From: Prinsepia uniflora
Lineage: Eukaryota > Streptophyta > Magnoliopsida > Rosales > Rosaceae
Direction: 5' to 3'
Assembly (NCBI GenBank): GCA_032719365.1
Contig: CM064874.1
Coordinates: 26,979,716 to 27,043,715, forward strand
Length of the DNA stretch: 64,000 nt
Every line of letters starts with the position of its first letter. Positions within the stretch are counted from its first letter, which is position 1. Positions 21,678 through 31,910 of this stretch are shown one piece after another. The notes under the pieces are model-generated. The model was not told the DNA's origin, searched no databases, and saw only the letters and a program-made list of their open reading frames with translations. Position numbers and translations under genes: made by a program.

Positions 21678-23757
21678 ACTTGGTATCTGAGCCGGACCCC
21701 GACAGGGAAGTGTGCCAGCGAGGACGCTGTGCCCTTAGGTGGGTGGATTGTAAGACCCGTGTCCTAGAGGGAACAGTGAACAATCCCACATTCCTGCGAG
21801 GGGGAATGGTCTGGGAAAAGAATGGTGGTGTGCCTTAAAGGTGTAGGCACACACCTATCTAGCACGAGGCCTTTTGGGAGCTTATTGGCTTTGGGTTCGG
21901 TTGGAACTCCAAAGTTAAGTAAGTTGAGGCTAGTGTAATTCCATGATGGGTGACCCCATGGGAAGTTGCACCGTGAGCTCCCAAAAACAAAACCGTGAGG
22001 GCAAGGGCAAGGAGGCCCACAACGGACAATATCGTGCTAGATGAGCCAGGTCCTAACCGATGAGGGTCTGGCCTTGACACGATAGGTAGTTCGAGTTGAT
22101 GATGGTCAAGGTTAGGGAAACACTTCTCTTAACTAGACGAAATGGTTCATGCCAGTTCCAGTGCTAAGAGGTTACGGTCCATAAGTTCATTAAGCTCGGT
22201 GGCAAAATAAACCTTTGTGGTCAAGAAACCAAGGAAGTATGGTGATGCGGGTAATCGGGTGTAGTTTCAGCAAAACAAGTTGACCCGGTTGGAGGTTGAA
22301 GACGAGTGCCCCTGCGACTGCAGCTGCAGGTGCATGGGGAACTAACAGGACCCTTCCCTAAATCAGTTTCATAAGCGTTCCAAGGCCCTACTTCTTTCTG
22401 ATAACGAAACAGTGTCCTAGAATTATCCTTGAGACTAGTCAGATAAGGGATGAACACCAACCATATCGTCTGGTTATATGAACCAAACATAATTTATCCT
22501 CTTGGGTTGCCCATCTACACCAACCTATTAACCCCAACCAAAAGTGGAACCCGGTAATTCGACTCATTCCGAACCCTAAACAAATATTCCAACTTTTTAC
22601 GAGTCCCGTTCTGATATCCTAATCATGTAAGAAATCTATATCCAATCTCACGAAATTCTGGGAGGTCCATATGTAAGTCAACTAGTACTACGGTCACTTT
22701 GGACGTATAAAACTACCTCGAAACAATATAAAATTTCCTTGAAAGTTTTTCTAATGGATTCAGAATTACATAAGGAGAAAATTTCAAGTTGATTGATATC
22801 TAAGGAGCTCAGCCACGTGCCACCAAGCTTCGGTGTAAGGCGGGTGCCGCTCTCCCACATGCCACACACGTCCGGGTTGTCTTGAACCTGTCGTGGGTTG
22901 ACTTGGTTGGATCCTGATTCAGATAGCCAAACCCGATCCTAATTTCACTCATTTTGCATCCATTTTTGTGTATGAACCACCAAGCTACTCTACTCACACC
23001 CAAGAACATTAATCCAATGTCAAATATAAGAACCATGCCTCATTTTCACATATGGGCGTCTGAAACTCACGACCATGATTTGAACTTATTACAGCAGCCT
23101 TCCTGTGTCCATTTATCTTTGAAATTTAGGCCTATAACGGTCGCCCAAGTCCAAGGAAGGACATAATGACCTTGGTTCCCCTAATTAACATCCATAATTT
23201 AAAGCTCCACCTCAAGGCCACCATACCTCCCTCTCTACCTCCCTCTTTTTTTTTTTACTTCCACCCCTACGTAGCTACACCCTATCTGTTCTCAAGACTG
23301 CTCCGTTCCAGCCATGTATAAAAACATCCCAAAAAGATATTGAGAGGGAGGTCATATCATCCCTCCCTTTATTCCTGTGTTTTAAACCTGTCTTAATATC
23401 CTTCACATAACCATAAAGTAAAAGGTGACACTTGTCACCCCATAAATTTGGTAAGTCACAAATTCAATGACTTATCATTTGACTTTAATCACAATTTACC
23501 AAAATTCCCTTGATTGGCTAAATTAAAAATTTTTCCTTATGAATTTAGGCCTGTACTTAATCATCTAATTCTTATTTTTAGCGTTCTGCATGTCTACAAA
23601 CTCGTGAGTCTCATACAAAATTTCAATTGAAACTTTTGAAAATTTTCTCAAGCTCAAATTGACTTTTGGACCCTTAATAAGAACGAGGGTAAATACGTCC
23701 AGTCTCAATTTTTTTTTCTTCCGAAAATCCCTTAATTTTCCTAGATAGGTCGTTACA

Positions 23758-23775
23758 ATCATCCCCCCTTACGAA
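23758..23775 (-). other. Polypurine tract of LARD-B
   Basis: On the minus strand the sequence before the 3' LTR reads CGTAAGGGGGGATGAT, immediately followed by TGTAACGACC. This is the plus-strand priming site expected at that junction. Confidence 0.8.
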
Positions 23776-24289
23776 AATTTCATCCTCCAAATTTACATTT
23801 GTAGGTCGAGGCTCATTTCCAGCAGGTCCCCTCATCCAGGAATATCACAACATACCTCCCTGGGCACGAATCTTTAAACGCACCTATGGGATATCATAAC
23901 AGGTGTCTCTGAGTACAAGTCTTTAAACTCACTTATGGGATATCATATAAGGCCTCCCCGGGCATTAGTCTTTAACTTACCTCCAGGATATCATATCAGG
24001 CCCACCTGGGCACGAGTTCTTAAAATCACCTCTGGGATATCATATCAAGCCTCAAGATGCTGAATATTCCTACCATTCGATTAGCCTCAAGATCTTACAG
24101 CATACCTGCAATGTTTAAGTAGCCTTGGGTTCCTGCAGTGTACCTGCAACCTCCGAGTAGTCTCGGGGTCCTACAACATACCTACAATCCCTAACTAGCC
24201 TCGAGATCCTGTAGCATGGACCTCTAACCTTGAAATAGCCTTGGGACCCTCCAACGTACCTGCAAGCTCCGAGTAGCCCACTGCCTAGA

Positions 24290-24640
24290 AAACACCCCGA
24301 GTAATCAGCAGTGTGGGAAACAATACCCCCGGGTAATCCACTACATAGGAAATACTTCGAGTAATCAGCGACATAGGAAATAATACCTCTGAGTAATCTG
24401 CTATCTGGGAAACATCTTGAGTAATCAGCTGCCTGAATCCAATACCCCCGAGTAATGTGTTGCCTAGGAAACATCCCGAATAATGAGAAACTTGGGAAAA
24501 ATACACCTTAGTAATCCACTGCATGGGAAACACCCCGAGTAATCAATGACTTGAAAAATAATGTATCTGGGTAATCTGTTGCTTGGGAAACGCCCCGAGT
24601 AAACAACAGCCTGGGAAACTACCGAGAACAGCAGCTGTGA
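24290..24640 (-). repeat. Tandem repeats inside LARD-B
   Basis: An imperfect unit of about 33-35 bp, read on the plus strand as CCCGAGTAATCAGC...TGGGAAAC, is repeated roughly ten times. A related looser series built on GGATATCATATCAGGCC lies at 23880-24050. No long frame is conserved across units. Confidence 0.75.
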
Positions 24641-25120
24641 TGGAAAAATCCTGAACTTCAGCTATGTGGGAACCCCCGAGAGTTAGCCGTGTGGGAGGAA
24701 CCCCTAATTACAGCTGCTTGTGTGCTACGCGTAGATAGTGGAAACAATCACAATAATAGTGGGAAACAACATATGGATTAAATCCAAAACTTTGCTTTTA
24801 AAACAAATCTTTGACTCAAATTTGAAGTCAAAGCATTTCCAAACAGGACCTAAACCCAAAATACTACTTCCACAAAACCATAAAACATGTGTTCAAAAGC
24901 CATATTCCGTATAAATATTCTAAATCTAAAAACCACCAAATAAACATTTAGAATCATTTATTCACCATTGCAATCCTAATCGTTTAGTAAAACATGTAAA
25001 ACATTTATATATGCATGCATCACAATTTATAAAACAAATTTCCACTCATCGTGCATTCACATAATTTCTGTCCCTCACTAAATACTTTTCCAAAATTCCT
25101 AGGACAATGTTACCTGGTGT

Positions 25121-25132
25121 GCTCTGATACCA
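25121..25132 (-). other. Primer-binding site of LARD-B (initiator tRNA-Met type)
   Basis: GCTCTGATACCA on the plus strand is TGGTATCAGAGC on the element strand. It is three bases from the LTR end, exactly as in LARD-A. Confidence 0.85.
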
Positions 25133-25797
25133 AATTGATAGGACCCTTTTTGAAAACGCTTTGATTAGAGTGCCAAGGTCTTACTCCCGTCGGACAATGA
25201 ACCATTGTTCCTGAATTACCCTTATGGCCAATCAGACAAAGGACGAACACTGACCATATGAACTCATTATGTGAACCAAGCATAATTCATCCTCCTGAGA
25301 TTACTGTCCGCACCAACCTACTGAACTCGATGAATAGTGGAACCTGATATCTCGGCTCTTGTCAAGCCTTGAGCTAATATTCTAACTCTTTCCAAGTCTA
25401 GTTTTGATATCCTAATCATGTAAGGAATCCATATCCAATCTCCCGAAACTTCGAGAGGTCCATACGTAAGTCAAATAGCACTACTGTCACTTTGGATGTA
25501 TAAAACTACCCTGAAATAATATATAGTCTCCACAAAAGATGTACAAATGGAACCAGAATTTCATAAGGAGAAACTTTCATGTTGATCGGAATCCGAAGAG
25601 TTCAGCCACACACCATTAGATGCTGGTGGACGACTAGGCACCGCTCTCCGACGAGCCACACGTGCCTAAGTTGTCTTTAATCTCTCACGGGTTGGCTCTA
25701 TTCTCTATAACTCAGTCCCGGCCTAGATAGCCAAATCTGATCCCAATTTCACTCATTTTGCATCCATTTTCGTGTATGAATCCACCAAGATACTCTA

Positions 25798-27119
25798 TTC
25801 AATTTGGATCTTTAGTATTACTAATATTATTAATTTATTTGATATATATATATATATATATGAAATGCTAAATAATTTTTAATATTATTAATTTGTTTTA
25901 TAAAGATAATTTTTAAATAATTGTTTAATTATTATGATATCTATATAAGAATTATTCCCTAAATCAAAATGAGAATACAAAAATATATAGTTAGGATATA
26001 ATGCGAATATAATCCATTTTTGATTTCAAGCTTCGAAATTAAATCGGAAATAGAAATGGGACAACCCAAAATTCCCAAATGGGTTAGCACTTTTACCAAA
26101 AGCCAAAGATTTGTGACACGCGTCAAATGATCACAACGTCACGCGGAAGTAGTCGTTGAGTAAATCCAACGGTTATTTATCTGCCGGACCCAGTATTTTG
26201 CGCGTTGCAGTCCCCAACTTTTTTTTCCCTCTCTACTTTATTAATTCATAATCACAGATCCATTCTCAATGCCCACATTTAAAAATACAAAAGCAAAATT
26301 AAAGAGCAATTAGTGACACTCCACGTCATACACCAAACAACAACAACAACGCGGTTTTGAAAATTTAAATTAATCGAGAGAATAATTTACTTTTGGATAA
26401 AATAAAAAAAAGAATAATTAACGGTTAATATTTACCTCTTATTTTAATAATATCTTAGTATATCATTTTTTTAATTTATTAAATTATATATATTATAATT
26501 AAAATTATTCATTCTCTAAAATTATTATATTAAAATTATATTTATAAAAAATTAATAATATTAAAGATTGTTTAGTCATATATATATATATATCTATATA
26601 TAAGGTTTATCATGTAGATTTTAAATTTAAACAAACTCATTAATTTATTTGATGCATATGAATGACTAAAGGATCTCAAATCTTATTTATTTTTATAAAA
26701 ATGATCTTGACGTGATAATTTAAAGAATGAATAGTTTCCATTATGATACATTTACTAAGATAATTCGCTAAATAAAAATGGTGGTATGTGGAGATACCAC
26801 TAGGGCATGATGAAGTATTATCCATAATTCACTCCCTTTTGTTTTTTAGCCAATTTGAAATCTTCTAATATTAGTGTCCGATTATTTTCCTCTTCAATGA
26901 GATATGAAACAAATTTAATAAGGAGATAATTAACTCAAAATCCAAAAAATGACGTCTCAAATAGATTTGTCACTACAAATACAGGTGCAAAAATTGAAAT
27001 TTCACCCCGTAATTAATCGAACTTTGACCTTGAATTACATATATGATAAAGAAAAGATTAAATTTATAGTTATATGAAGGTAAAAGAAAGTGCAAAAGTA
27101 CGCGTAAAATGAAGTCCTC
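25798..27119. other. AT-rich intergenic DNA upstream of the calmodulin-like gene
   Basis: Contains (TA)n tracts at about 25842-25861 and 26578-26603. CACGCGTC near 26118 and ACGCGT at 27100-27105 are candidate CGCG boxes, the element bound by calmodulin-binding CAMTA factors. No gene or transposon boundary is recognised. Confidence 0.5.
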
Positions 27120-27126
27120 TATAAAT
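27120..27126 (+). promoter_or_regulatory. Probable TATA box of the calmodulin-like gene
   Basis: TATAAAT lies about 540 bp before the start codon, with a CGCG box (ACGCGT) 14 bp upstream. It would give a long, CT-rich 5' leader. The assignment is inferred from position and motif. Confidence 0.5.
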
Positions 27127-27314
27127 TAAAAACCAATAGCCACCTACTCTTAGCTTTGCTTGTGAGAAGATACATAGAGAAGAGTCCCTCCCCTGGTCGC
27201 CTCCCAATTTTGTCTCCAAGAATTTCTCAACAAGAGAGCCTCAGGCCTAGCTAGCTAGTATATTAGGCAAGAGCAACATCCACCATACAAAAAAACAGAT
27301 ACCAAACTCTCCCA

Positions 27315-27362
27315 ATGCCAACCATTCTACCAACCAAATTTCCATATTTACAATCTTCTTGA
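27315..27362 (+). promoter_or_regulatory. Upstream ORF in the CML 5' leader (15 codons)
   Basis: ATG at 27315 opens a 15-residue frame (MPTILPTKFPYLQSS) ending with TGA at 27360-27362, about 300 bp before the main start. If the leader is transcribed from the TATA box at 27120, it could dampen translation. Conservation is unknown. Confidence 0.4.
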
Positions 27363-27664
27363 TACTTCTTCCTCCCCAAAAAATTGAGGCCTTAGTTTCC
27401 TCCTCCTCCTATCCTCCTCTCCCCTCTCCTTAATTGCTCCTCTCACAAAACCAATATTCTTGTTGACACCACCAAATTATTCCCACAACATCCTCCTCGT
27501 CATTACCATTCTCCTCTTCGTTTAATTCCTCAGCTTTGCCGGGCCGCCTTTATCATCATCATCTTGTGGTGGTTGTGGTTGCTGTGGTAGTGGTAGTGGT
27601 CGTGGTACTAGGGCGATTATTACGTACTATTAGTAACGTATATTGATAGTAGATATAAGTGAAA

Positions 27665-28120
27665 ATGGACCAGAACGAGCTGAAACGCGTGTTCCAAATG
27701 TTCGATCGCAATGGGGACGGGCGGATCACGAAGCAAGAACTGAACGATTCGTTGGAGAATTTGGGGATCTTCATCCCGGACAAGGAGCTGTTCAACATGA
27801 TCCAGAAGATCGACGTCAATGGAGATGGATGCGTGGACATTGATGAGTTCGGGGAGCTGTACCAATCCATAATGGACGAGCGTGACGAAGAGGACGACAT
27901 GAAGGAGGCGTTCAATGTGTTTGATCAAAACGGCGACGGATTTATCACGGTGGATGAGTTGAGGTCGGTTTTGTCTTCCTTAGGGCTCAAGCAAGGGAGG
28001 ACCATAGAGGATTGCAAGAGGATGATCATGAAGGTGGATGTGGATGGGGATGGAAGGGTCAACTACAAAGAGTTCAAGCAAATGATGAAGGGTGGTGGCT
28101 TTAGTGCATTGACCACCTAG
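27665..28120 (+). CDS. Calmodulin-like protein, four EF-hands (CML3/CML7 type)
   Basis: Calcium sensor of 151 residues without introns. The start is the ATG at 27665 (MDQNELKRVF); the frame is open two codons further but only with GTG. All four loops are canonical: DRNGDGRITKQE (residues 14-25), DVNGDGCVDIDE (50-61), DQNGDGFITVDE (87-98) and DVDGDGRVNYKE (125-136), with Asp at loop position 1 and Glu at position 12 in each. Helix phrases such as IPDKEL and the C-terminal MMKGGGF are typical of Arabidopsis CML3/CML7 relatives. There is no transmembrane segment, signal peptide or C-terminal prenylation box, so it is probably soluble and acts by binding target proteins when calcium rises. It stands alone between transposon blocks and appears intact. 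Confidence 0.95.
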   Translation: MDQNELKRVFQMFDRNGDGRITKQELNDSLENLGIFIPDKELFNMIQKIDVNGDGCVDIDEFGELYQSIMDERDEEDDMKEAFNVFDQNGDGFITVDELRSVLSSLGLKQGRTIEDCKRMIMKVDVDGDGRVNYKEFKQMMKGGGFSALTT

Positions 28121-28680
28121 TCTTAATTAATTCTTCATTTTCAATCCATGCATTACCATCAATTCAATTATTATTCGCTCTTTTTTTCAGTAATTTCTTA
28201 ATTACAACATCATCGATGCCATAATATTGTCATGGGGATTCAATCTGTGTAAGTATTTTGTTTTAGAATGTACGCACAAAACAATCATCACATCCACATT
28301 CACATTCACATTTTATTCAATCGGGTCGGGTCCCCTATGGCTCATCTTAATTTGGCCAGTCTGTTGTACTTTCAATGATATGCTTAGGAATGAATGAGAT
28401 GAGAAAAGACAGGATTTATACATGTATGTATGGGCCAAATCTTGGGAAGAGGGGGAATAGGGGAAATAGGAAGAAGGCGTAGAATAGAGGCAGTTGGAAA
28501 TGAGATTGTGGTTTTTTTTTTCTTGGAATTTTCTTTTAATCATGTCACACCGTTTATTATTATTAATATTCAATATTTATTTCACCATTAATTTGTGGCT
28601 TTGGTTGAAATTTGGCCATTGTATTCTTGCTATTTTGTTAATTAGTGTATGTTTACATCCAAAATAAGCGAATATGGTCC
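28121..28680. other. CML 3' flank
   Basis: AT-rich 3' untranslated region and downstream DNA. A CATTCACATTCACATT microrepeat is near 28298-28313. No further gene is seen. Confidence 0.5.
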
Positions 28681-30146
28681 TAAAAACGGTTTTTAAGAAA
28701 TTAAAGAGTCAATCCGACTTTAGACTCAAACCCAACTCATATCTAACAACTGGATCATGGGAAAGCGTGAGCATGATTTACGCAATCATACTGACACGAC
28801 ATCAAAGCCATTAGAAGGGGCAGGGGAGATGTGTGACTAAGTCGTCGCGAAGGAGATGCACTCGTGGACACACATGTCAACCATCCGCACTCTCATGCCG
28901 CCTATAAAAGGAGAAGAAACTCTTTTCTCAAAGGACAACCAATAACTCAATCAAACAAATAACATGAACACGCTGACATTGAACTTGGACTAGACGCAAA
29001 AGAAAATATTTAAAGTCCTCGAAGGAGGCATAGAAAAGAACAATGTAAGCAAGATACCCACTTGCTTCACTTTCACTTGATTTGAACGATGGTTTATGGG
29101 CTGCAATTCAGAAACCATTTCTAATTCTTCTAATAATGGAATGCATACTTCGAATGTAGCTAGAAGGCCAAGTCAACTGGACCAGCCCATCTAGGGCAGA
29201 ACCGTGACACCATGGCCCAAGGCTTTCAGCCTTCACCACATTCACCCTAGTTGCTTACATTGCACATCATTGCATTAGACTACAACGAAGAGAACCTCTC
29301 ACCCAAATACTTGTGTATCCATTCCTTTGTAAGCGATTCATAGGATGGCGACCCCGTATTCCGCTATGATAATATTTTGGGTACGAACATAATCTAGCAC
29401 GCCAAGTAGGACTCTTTTGCAATGCATATCCAAGTTTTGATATACAAAACAAAGATGTGATGCTAAAGGGAGAAGTTTTAGTTTGACGTCACAACCAGAA
29501 ATTCCAAGGCCACCACTAATGGAAGCCAATATGAAGACTCCTCGTGATGGAAATCTTGAGGATATCACTAGTCAGGAATTGGCTAAGGAAGAATTGATGA
29601 AATTCATCAAGGATGCCTTAGCTCCTATCTGCGATTAGATGAAGGATCTAAATGAACAAGTTTAGAAGCTCTCTAGGAAAGGGAAAGCAGAGATGGTAAG
29701 CTAGGACAAATGGAAATAGACCACGGATTATGGAGTATCTACTCTAGAACATGTGGTAACGGGGCCTTTGTTCTCAAGTGCCTCACCTTTCGAAGTCTCG
29801 AAAACGAACTGAACCAGCGAGATCCAACTGAATGAGGACAACATGATCCAGGCCAAATATCGACCACCATCCCAAGAAGAGTCGAAGGTTAAAATGGCTT
29901 GGAGTGTTCCGACTGGCGTTAGGGGTGACACTGAGAACTGAAGAAGATCTAACGACACGGGGTTAGAAGAAGAATTCAAGCCTAACAAAAGGCCACCCCA
30001 TGTAGTTAAGCACTAGGCCATCATGACTGAAATGGCCAAGATAAGGTGTATAATTCAAGGACAACTAGTGTCTCCTAGGAGAGCCAATGTCCCGACATAC
30101 AGGAAACCTTACTCCATGTATATGGATCCGGATAATCCTTTTTCCA
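28680..30146 (+). pseudogene. Decayed Tat/Ogre-like Ty3 retrotransposon remnant (LTR end and gag)
   Basis: A TATA box in CCTATAAAAGG near 28900 followed by a leader suggests the 3' part of an LTR. ATGGCGACCCCGTATTCC near 29344 resembles the leader of Tat-type elements. From about 29560 to 30150 the plus strand reads as broken gag: ITSQELAKEELMKFIKDALA, later RKPYSMYMDPDNPFSM, recalling the KPYP...FPPG region of Tat/Ogre gag. Several in-frame TAG codons interrupt it. The copia 5' LTR cuts it at 30147. The family call is from memory of the motif and is only moderately sure. Confidence 0.5.
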
Positions 30147-30273
30147 TGATTAGAAAGACATTTTTGTTGAACTATTATACCTTTAAAATTAGGATTTAAC
30201 CCTAAAAATTGATTTATGATGTTTAGATAAATATTAATTTGTATAAAATTAATATTTAAATTAAAAAATTCAG

Positions 30274-30296
30274 AATATATATATATATATATATAT
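30274..30296. repeat. (AT)n microsatellite in the copia 5' LTR
   Basis: An uninterrupted AT run. The matching position in the 3' LTR (about 46870-46895) has an interrupted TA-rich tract, so it differs between the two LTRs. Confidence 0.8.
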
Positions 30297-31127
30297 TATA
30301 TGAATGAGGTGCCATCTGGATTAGCGACCTTTGGAGGAGAAGGTCCATTGAATTGGACTTTGATTGTGATGCCATGTTTTGAAAGAATATGGTGCGTGCA
30401 TGCATACCATTTAATCAAAGACAAGGCATGCCGTTTGATCGATGGGCGTAACGCATGGCTAGCGCAAGGCAACAAATCAAAGGTTGCATTTGAGTTACAT
30501 ACAATTTCTTATTTTAAGAGATGTGTACTTGAACAAATATATCTTTTATAAATAGATGTATCTTATGAAGAGGTTTTATGAAGAGATGTTAACACATCTA
30601 TAAATAGATATGTTCACATTTCATTTCATTCATTCAAAAAAATATTCAATTGTTCAATACATTTGTGGAGATTAATATTAGCTCCAAAAAACATATAATT
30701 TTAGAATATTTCAAGAGAATTTTAAATAATTTGCATCTGCTATTCTTGTGGATTGAAGTGCTGCTTCCGTAAAAAGTCAATCTTTGTATCCTATGAGACG
30801 TTTGTCAAGCAAAAATCTTTGAGCACCAATGAGGAGGTAATTGCTTCTTAAGGAAATAGGACCAAGGTTTAGACCCGATCACCTGCAAAGTGTTTCCTAC
30901 TTTGATTTTGTTTTGTATTTTTTTTAATATAAAGTCTGCTTTTATTTTCACATTTATGTTAATATAGTAATTATCAATATTTTTGCCAACAATTTTAAGA
31001 CGAACGGTTGTTTTTTATTTGGTAATTGCTATATTTGATTTTGAGAATCTTTAAATTCTTTTTAGATTTTAGAAGTTTTATTTTATTTATATTGAATTGT
31101 GTGTTTTTCCTCTTTACGGAAGAAAAA

Positions 31128-31910
31128 ATGATGGCTAGTAATACTAGTGATGATGTTACTAGTAATGATGATATTAGTAATAATAAGGGAAATTATGTGG
31201 CTCATCTTTTACTTGTGGTGATTCCTACTTCCTCTCCTCACGGAGAGAAACCTAAAAATTTGAATGAAACTGAATTTAAGAGATGGCAATAAAAGATGTT
31301 GTTCTATTTGACCACTTTTAATCTAGCCAAGTTCTTGAAGGAAGATACTCCTGCAACTGGTTCTACTGCAGAAACAATGGCTACTGCAGATGCGTGGCAT
31401 CATTCAGATTTCCTATATAAGAACTATATTCTCAACGGATTGGATCTATACAATGTATATAGTCCTATCAAAATTGTAAAGGCACTAGGGGAGTCACTTG
31501 AAGAGAAATACAAGACTGAAGATGTTGGCATGAAGAAATTAGTGGCTGAATTTATTCTCCATGAGATTGAGGCAGAGAACATCATTCTAAGTGAGACTTT
31601 CCAAGTGACTGCAGTAAGTGAAAAATTGCCACCTTCTTGGAAAAACTTCAAGAATTATCTCAAGTATAAGCGCAAAGAGAGAGGACTTGAGGGTCTGATC
31701 GTGAGGCTAAGAATTGAGGAAGACAACTGTTGTTCTAAAAAGAAGACCATTGTAAATTCCATGGTGATTAAGGTACATGTTGTGGAAGATAGGCCAAAGA
31801 ATAAGAAAAAGAGGAAGCATAGCTCTAGTAAATGGGAACTCAAAGAAGAGTGGAGAGTTCAAAGGCAAGCTCTGTCGATATAAAAAGACTAAGGGCAATA
31901 CCACATAAGT
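31128..31910 (+). pseudogene. Copia gag remnant
   Basis: Starts at ATG 31128. It encodes a Tork/Tnt1-type gag: GEKPKNLNETEFKRWQ, then a TAA at 31290-31292 (likely from CAA), then KMLFYLTTFNLAKFLKE, DAWHHSDFLYKNYILNGL, EKLPPSWKNFKNYLKYKRKE and RLRIEEDN. It binds the RNA genome and forms virus-like particles in live relatives. The frame is lost near 31860 and the zinc knuckle is not recognisable, so the protein is not functional. Confidence 0.85.

Larger units (their letters stand above)
18562..22079 (+). mobile_element. Cassandra-like TRIM carrying 5S rRNA-derived LTRs, split by a palindrome
   Basis: Two direct LTR-like copies of about 332 bp lie at 18562-18893 and 21749-22079; both start TGTAAGACCC and the right one ends CTTGACA. 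Each contains a segment related to 5S rRNA (GTTAAGCGAG and GATGGGTGACC), the hallmark of Cassandra terminal-repeat retrotransposons in miniature. The interior just left of the right LTR has TGGTATCTGAGCC (primer-site-like, from 21681) and AGGTGGGTGGAT (polypurine-like, to 21748). Outer flanks are CAATA (18557-18561) and CGATA (22080-22084), a 5-bp duplication with one transition. Without the inserted palindrome the interior is under 100 bp, as expected for a TRIM. It encodes no protein and needs another element's machinery. Confidence 0.85.
9960..22342 (+). mobile_element. LARD-A: non-autonomous LTR retrotransposon, heavily interrupted
   Basis: The pieces are a truncated 5' LTR (about 9960-10498), a primer-binding site, the interior (10499-10692 and 16884-17960) and the 3' LTR start at 17961 (TGTTCCAGTCC) running to 18561, possibly resuming at 22080-22342. 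The LTR end, spacer ATT and primer site match those of LARD-B at 25121-25136. The 3' LTR shares its early sequence (for example CACGAGTTCACAGACAGG at 18104-18121) with LARD-B and with the chromovirus-type LTRs. With insertions removed the interior is about 1.3 kb and has no gag or pol frame, so it depends on an autonomous relative. Three insertions interrupt it: solo LTR-1, the TRIM, and LARD-B at its right end. Confidence 0.75.
22343..25797 (-). mobile_element. LARD-B: non-autonomous LTR retrotransposon, 5' LTR truncated
   Basis: In minus orientation: 5' LTR 25797-25136 (truncated at its start), primer site at 25132-25121, interior 25120-23758, polypurine tract just right of 23757, and 3' LTR 23757-22343 (1415 bp, starting TGTAACGACC). 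The two LTRs align over the 3' portion; both hold the phrases read on the plus strand as CATCCATTTT and GTGTATGAA near 22960 and 25770. The interior of about 1.4 kb has no gag or pol and carries tandem repeats. Family match to LARD-A rests on identical primer-site context and alignable LTR ends. Confidence 0.85.

Noticed and set aside
27659..27664. Earlier start of the CML gene two codons upstream
   Set aside because: That codon is GTG; the first ATG in frame is 27665 and gives the family's usual N-terminus.
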